NCBI RefSeq assembly: GCF_000208745.1
Contig: NC_030852.1
Coordinates: forward strand, 120,902 to 184,901
DNA from: Theobroma cacao
Taxonomy: Eukaryota; Streptophyta; Magnoliopsida; Malvales; Malvaceae
Reading direction: 5' to 3'
DNA: 64,000 nucleotides
Below the pieces are notes generated by a model. The model saw only the letters and a list, made by a program, of their open reading frames with translations. It was not told the origin of the DNA and made no database searches. The translations under genes were made by a program, and so were the position numbers. Every line of letters begins with the position of its first letter. The first letter of the stretch is position 1. Positions 63,956 through 64,000 of this stretch are shown here, one piece after another.

Positions 63956-64000
63956 CTGAGAAACATCCAAATTTGTATACATCTATCAAGCCATGGATAT

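Noticed and set aside
1..64000. CRISPR arrays, operons, bacterial ribosome binding sites
   Set aside because: This is nuclear plant DNA with spliced genes; the direct repeats seen are satellites, LTRs and microsatellites.

Overview
The window is nuclear DNA from a dicotyledonous plant, most likely a rosid. The genes have many exons with canonical GT-AG introns. Spacers are AT-rich, and there are Ty1/copia, LINE, tRNA-derived SINE and large-LTR elements. The proteins read closely like known eudicot families. I suspect the malvid side (Malvaceae-like) but the sequence does not prove it.

Layout: 1-13.2 kb is repeat-dominated. It holds the edge of an LTR element read on the minus strand (PBS plus LTR), a tandem array of about six ~820-bp units (1648-6365), and a complete but decayed Ty1/copia element with ~90% identical LTRs (7381-13222). 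From 13.9 to 24 kb there are three minus-strand genes: a two-HMA-domain isoprenylated metallochaperone (HIPP type), the bifunctional uric-acid degradation enzyme TTL (allantoin synthase, with a LINE tail in intron 2), and the plastid PPR-SMR protein pTAC2. From 27.7 to 36.6 kb there are two plus-strand genes, a 514-residue coiled-coil/NLS protein of unknown function and a 57-residue membrane microprotein. From 37.8 to 51.2 kb there are two minus-strand genes, a TORTIFOLIA1/SPIRAL2-like microtubule protein and the mitochondrial rhomboid RBL12, separated by about 5 kb of AT-rich DNA with a SINE and a small solo-LTR-like repeat. From 51.2 to 57 kb there is no gene, but there is a 2.7-kb solo LTR flanked by a perfect 5-bp duplication and carrying a minisatellite. 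At 57.65-58.9 kb there is a plus-strand CNOT4-like RING protein. At 62.4-64 kb lie the last two exons of the immune regulator EDS1 on the minus strand, with the gene running off the window.

The genes are not an operon or an obvious functional cluster. They are ordinary single plant genes for plastid transcription, purine catabolism in peroxisomes, mitochondrial proteolysis, microtubules, metal handling and immunity, in a moderately repeat-rich segment. I found no clear new biological system. The best observations are: an in-frame alternative 3' splice site in TTL that would remove exactly the segment carrying the peroxisomal PTS2 signal; the internally duplicated 820-bp array; a very short SINE with a perfect 11-bp target duplication; the large solo LTR with its minisatellite; and a strong G-quadruplex tract in an RBL12 intron. 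Exon boundaries were set by eye from GT/AG sites, reading-frame phase and similarity remembered from the families. No alignment or search was run.
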